A stretch of DNA of 64,000 bases. Source: Osmia lignaria lignaria. Its lineage: Eukaryota; Arthropoda; Insecta; Hymenoptera; Megachilidae. The notes beneath the pieces are model-generated. The model made no database searches. It was not told where the DNA came from and saw nothing but the letters and a program-made list of their open reading frames with translations. Position numbers and translations under genes: made by a program. Shown here in pieces: positions 62,301-64,000 of the stretch. The DNA is taken from NCBI RefSeq assembly GCF_051020975.1, contig NC_135040.1:5945501-6009500 (forward strand), in the 5' to 3' direction. Numbering within the stretch: position 1 is the stretch's first letter; each line of letters opens with the position of its first letter.

Positions 62301-64000
62301 GAGCCACTTCCACAGCCTGAACCCAAATCAGAACCAGAACCAAAGTCCGAACCAAAAGCCGAACCGAAAGCCGAACCTGAACCCGAGCCCGAACCCGAAG
62401 CCGAACCTGAGTCTGGGACGGAAAGATCCAGTGCTAAGAGAAGATCGGCTAAGGCCCATGATATCGCACTATTGGCTGCGACTCCTAGATCAGACACTGA
62501 TGTCACGGTGCAGACGAGCGTTACTTATCGCGTTAGCACGAGGCAAGGTGAAAATCAAGTTTGCTTATCATACACCGTGACTTCAGGTTTAAGGATAGCT
62601 AATGTATAGCGTTTTCGTTTCTCAGGACGTAAGAAGAGGTCTCCGGAGTCAGCAGCAGCCTCTACAAATGGTACGTACCCACGTTCGATGCAAGTATGTA
62701 CAGATGAATAGCCCCTATTGCCTCCCGTAATTATATAGTAGCAACACGTAGTTTGCTTCCCAATGAAGTAGTACGAAGTACTTGGCGTCCCTCTTGTTTC
62801 AAACACTATGCACGAGGTGATGGTTTTGTAAGATATAAGCAGTAGGTAGCCGCACGACGATCGATGCTTTGTTGCACAGGGGAACCCGTCGCCGAGCCGA
62901 GCACTGTCAACAGCACCAACACCAAATCTGAACCGGAACCTAAATCCGAACCAGAACCCAAATCCGAACCTGAACCGAGTTCAGAACCGGAGCCTGAGTC
63001 CGAACCTGAACCGAGTTCAGAACCAGAGCCCAAGTCTGAACCAGAACCTAGTTCGGAACCGGAACCAGAACCGAAATCTCAATCAGAATCTATTTCCAAA
63101 ACTAAATCAAATTCTAAAACTGAATCAAGATTCAAGGCAGAACTGATTTCGGCAGCTGAACCTAAATCCGAACCCGAGCCCAAGTCCGAACCTGAACCTA
63201 TTTCGGAGCCTAAATCCGAACCCGAACCTAGTTCGGAGCCTAAATCCGAACCTGAACCTAGTTCGGAGCCTAAATCCAAACCTGAACCTAGCTCGGAACC
63301 CGAACCCGAGTCCGAGCCAGAACCTGAACCCAAGTCCGAGCCAGAACCAAGTTCAGAGCCAGAGCCAAAATCCGAGCCAGAACCCAAGTCAGAACCAGAA
63401 CCCAGTTCCGAACCAGAGCCAAAATCTGAACCGGAACCCAAGTCAGAGCCGGAGCCAAAGTCTGAACCGACCTCGGAACCAGAGCCGATTTCAGACTCCA
63501 ATTCGAGCGCAACGAAAGGTAACGAGCTAATTAGGCAATTTCGATGCTTATTTGTCCTGGTACATGCTGCACCAGCTTTTATATTGTACAGAATCAATGT
63601 TAACTAAATCAACAGTAAAATGTATCATAAAATCAGTAGCATTTCTAGTAGACAAGAAGTAATTCGTGTAATTAGTAGTGTCGACACTAACCTCATACAA
63701 CAAGCATATATAGTAGGATGTTAATATATTGAAGTTACTTAACGCTAACAATCGACTCTTGATCTCCAAAATTTGAATAATCTTCAAAATACAACATGCC
63801 TCAACCTACAGTCATCAATCATTCGCTCAATTCCTGAAGACATCATCGTCGAGCTATCATTTTAATCTCGTTCTTCATGATTGAAGCTGCCCTCCCCGGA
63901 TCAGGGCACAAGTTCACACCAAAGCACGATTTCAATCCCATGGACTGTACGGACATCATAATCGGTTCTGCGCGTGGTAATAGTCACAGGATCGGTGACT
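56223..64000 (+). CDS. secreted protein: N-terminal His-brace-like module, two EGF-like modules, repeat-split DOMON domain (3' end outside window)
   Basis: Exons are 56223-56397, 58379-58449, 61034-61131, 61216-61339, 61432-61663, 62083-62547, 62626-62670, 62880-63518 and 63887 (or 63905) to beyond 64000. All junctions are GT-AG and in frame. Residues 1-28 are a signal peptide ending EVQG, so the mature protein would begin HVALTFP. Residues 29-156 form a module closing with YRFWSCADID. Residues 167-231 carry two EGF-like modules. A DOMON domain opens at about 235 (FTFYWRILKESKELEGVMVV, SWVGVGWRPSDL), is interrupted by about 300 residues of Ser-Glu-Pro repeats and resumes at HKFTPKHDFNPMDCTDIIIG. 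DOMON domains bind haem or sugars in extracellular proteins. The architecture recalls insect nahoda-type DOMON proteins from memory, but I am not sure enough to give the symbol. Function is unknown; an extracellular redox or glycan-binding role is inference. Confidence 0.85.
56398..58378 (+). other. DOMON gene intron 1
   Basis: Intron of 1981 nt ending in CCGTTTCAG. Several short open frames inside it (around 56,600, 57,050 and 57,700) have no homology I recognise and no matching splice phases. I see no RNA gene or transposon. Confidence 0.65.
58379..58449 (+). CDS. DOMON gene exon 2 (YPHRGG segment)
   Basis: A 71-nt exon with acceptor CCGTTTCAG, ending 58378, and donor GTAAGT at 58450. It encodes residues 60-82, DVKTTFLSGSNFNVTWHLAY then PHR. 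It carries H76 and H81, the two candidate second histidine ligands if the N-terminal module binds copper. It ends in phase 0 and joins GGFRLQ in exon 3. Confidence 0.85.
58450..61033 (+). other. DOMON gene intron 2
   Basis: Intron of 2584 nt, from GTAAGT to GTTCCCAG. AT-rich with short A runs. No supportable exon, RNA gene or mobile element. Confidence 0.65.
61034..61131 (+). CDS. DOMON gene exon 3 (N-terminal module, middle)
   Basis: The acceptor is GTTCCCAG, ending 61033, and the donor is GTGAGT at 61132. The exon encodes residues 83-114, GGFRLQILDALDRPLVDLTP then VTKNSEFVEDDA, continuing the beta-rich module that starts with the mature His. It leaves two bases of Thr115. Confidence 0.87.
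61216..61339 (+). CDS. DOMON gene exon 4 (N-terminal module end, CADI motif)
   Basis: The acceptor is GATTTTCCAG, ending 61215; the donor is GTATGC at 61340. The exon encodes residues 116-156: AQSYAVQLPQNFTCTDCTIR, LLREAEEWGSSYRFWSC and ADID. C128 and C131 lie in CTDC; C152 could pair with C54. The FWSCAD ending is like the closing strand of LPMO-type chitin-binding domains, with D154 placed as a possible axial ligand. It ends in phase 0. Confidence 0.88.
61432..61663 (+). CDS. DOMON gene exon 5 (two EGF-like modules)
   Basis: The acceptor is GCTCGTTAG, ending 61431, and the donor is GTAAGT at 61664. The exon encodes residues 157-233. The first EGF-like module has four cysteines (C167, C178, C180, C189; SGHGRYLLGRCRC). 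The second has the classic six (C195, C201, C207, C220, C222, C231; CYCNIGWFGPSC). EGF modules of this kind are extracellular protein-protein spacers. Confidence 0.9.
61664..62082 (+). other. DOMON gene intron 5
   Basis: Intron of 419 nt between the EGF exon and the DOMON exon, from GTAAGT to GATTCGTTTCAG. Nothing else is seen in it. Confidence 0.8.
62083..62547 (+). CDS. DOMON gene exon 6 (first half of DOMON, first Glu-Pro repeats)
   Basis: The acceptor is GATTCGTTTCAG, ending 62082, and the donor is CAAG|GTGAAA at 62548. The exon encodes residues 235-388: the opening DOMON strands (FTFYWRILKESKELEGVMVV, GTSWVGVGWRPSDLTPMC), then the first PEPKSEPEPK repeats, a dibasic SSAKRRSAKAHD and a Thr/Val-rich end. 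It is 465 nt and phase 1-1. If the donor is not used, translation stops at 62607-62609, giving a shortened protein without the second half of DOMON. Confidence 0.85.
62626..62670 (+). CDS. DOMON gene exon 7: 45-nt microexon with a furin-type site
   Basis: The acceptor is TCGTTTCTCAG, ending 62625, and the donor is GTACGT at 62671. It is 45 nt and phase 1-1. Together with the flanking bases it reads GRKKRSPESAAASTNG, which includes R-K-K-R-S, the furin-type R-X-K/R-R consensus, in a secreted protein. Good splice sites and frame match support it. Because it is symmetric it can be skipped without harm. Confidence 0.75.
62880..63518 (+). CDS. DOMON gene exon 8: Ser-Glu-Pro-Glu-Pro repeat exon
   Basis: The acceptor is TGTTGCACAG, ending 62879, and the donor is GTAACG at 63519. 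It is 639 nt and phase 1-1 (residues 405-616). It is built from about twenty SEPEP units with alternating K-S, S-S or E-S spacers, interrupted by a diverged block (KSQSESISKTKSNSKTES). It is expected to be extended, acidic and disordered. Synonymous variation between most units shows the array is old in part, while some blocks are near-identical and recent. Confidence 0.88.
62906..63485 (+). repeat. coding tandem repeat (18-bp unit, nested 30- and 54-bp units)
   Basis: The basic unit is 18 bp (X-S-E-P-E-P). Higher-order copies stand out: 30-bp units at 63206, 63236 and 63266 (EPKSEPEPSS), and two 54-bp units at 63350-63403 and 63404-63457. The frame is kept throughout, and the reverse strand is also open as a consequence of the composition. 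Confidence 0.9.
63887..64000 (+). CDS. DOMON gene exon 9 (second half of DOMON; continues past window)
   Basis: Two in-frame acceptors are possible, ending 63886 (TTGAAG) or 63904 (CGGATCAG), the latter with the better consensus. Both continue the phase-1 codon. The exon reads HKFTPKHDFNPMDCTDIIIG then SARGNSHRIGD, the DOMON strand that normally follows closely on the VGVGWRP strand. The remaining exons lie outside the window. Confidence 0.8.

Noticed and set aside
63079..63597. 172-codon open frame on the minus strand, Gly-Ser rich
   Set aside because: It is the antisense of the Ser-Glu-Pro repeat exon. The openness follows from the repeat composition.

Overview
This is nuclear DNA from an insect, most likely a hymenopteran (bee, wasp or ant). 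The grounds are spliced genes with short GT-AG introns, plentiful CpG in otherwise AT-leaning non-coding sequence, and two genes whose closest relatives I know from insects. The species is not identifiable by eye. There are no bacterial operons, rRNA, convincing tRNA, CRISPR arrays or intact transposons.

Layout. Roughly 1-35,700 is a long stretch without any convincing gene. It holds simple repeats, polypurine/polypyrimidine tracts and a few weak local repeat pairs. A GC- and CpG-rich block at about 35,730-36,210, with a TATAAATA box, is the best promoter candidate for the first gene. From 37,624 to 45,607 (+) lies a complete seven-exon prickle (pk) gene, the planar cell polarity protein with PET domain, three LIM domains and a C-terminal CaaX prenylation box. 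All seven exons join in frame to give 883 residues. Its introns hold a clean 30-bp minisatellite, a 93-nt intron that is open in frame, and a GTNNGT tandem splice donor that would decide whether the CaaX box is present.

From 45,608 to about 56,037 is intergenic or 5'-UTR territory, with a GC-rich candidate promoter/leader area at about 51,700-52,420. From 56,223 to the window end (+) is the first part of a second gene: a secreted protein with a signal peptide, an N-terminal module whose mature first residue would be histidine, two EGF-like modules and a DOMON domain. The DOMON domain is interrupted by a long, repeat-built Ser-Glu-Pro-Glu-Pro region. The gene runs off the right edge after nine exons.

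The most interesting material is in this second gene. The N-terminal module (mature His1, a YPHRGG histidine, a closing CADI motif and one Cys early and one late) resembles the layout of LPMO-like, X325/BIM1-type copper His-brace proteins. A 45-nt symmetric microexon inserts a perfect furin site (RKKR|S) into the loop of the split DOMON domain. The repeat exons are all phase 1-1, so the linker length can be changed by splicing or by tandem repeat mutation without breaking the frame. The two genes are neighbours on the same strand, but nothing in the sequence suggests a shared function: prickle acts at the inner face of the plasma membrane, and the second protein is extracellular.
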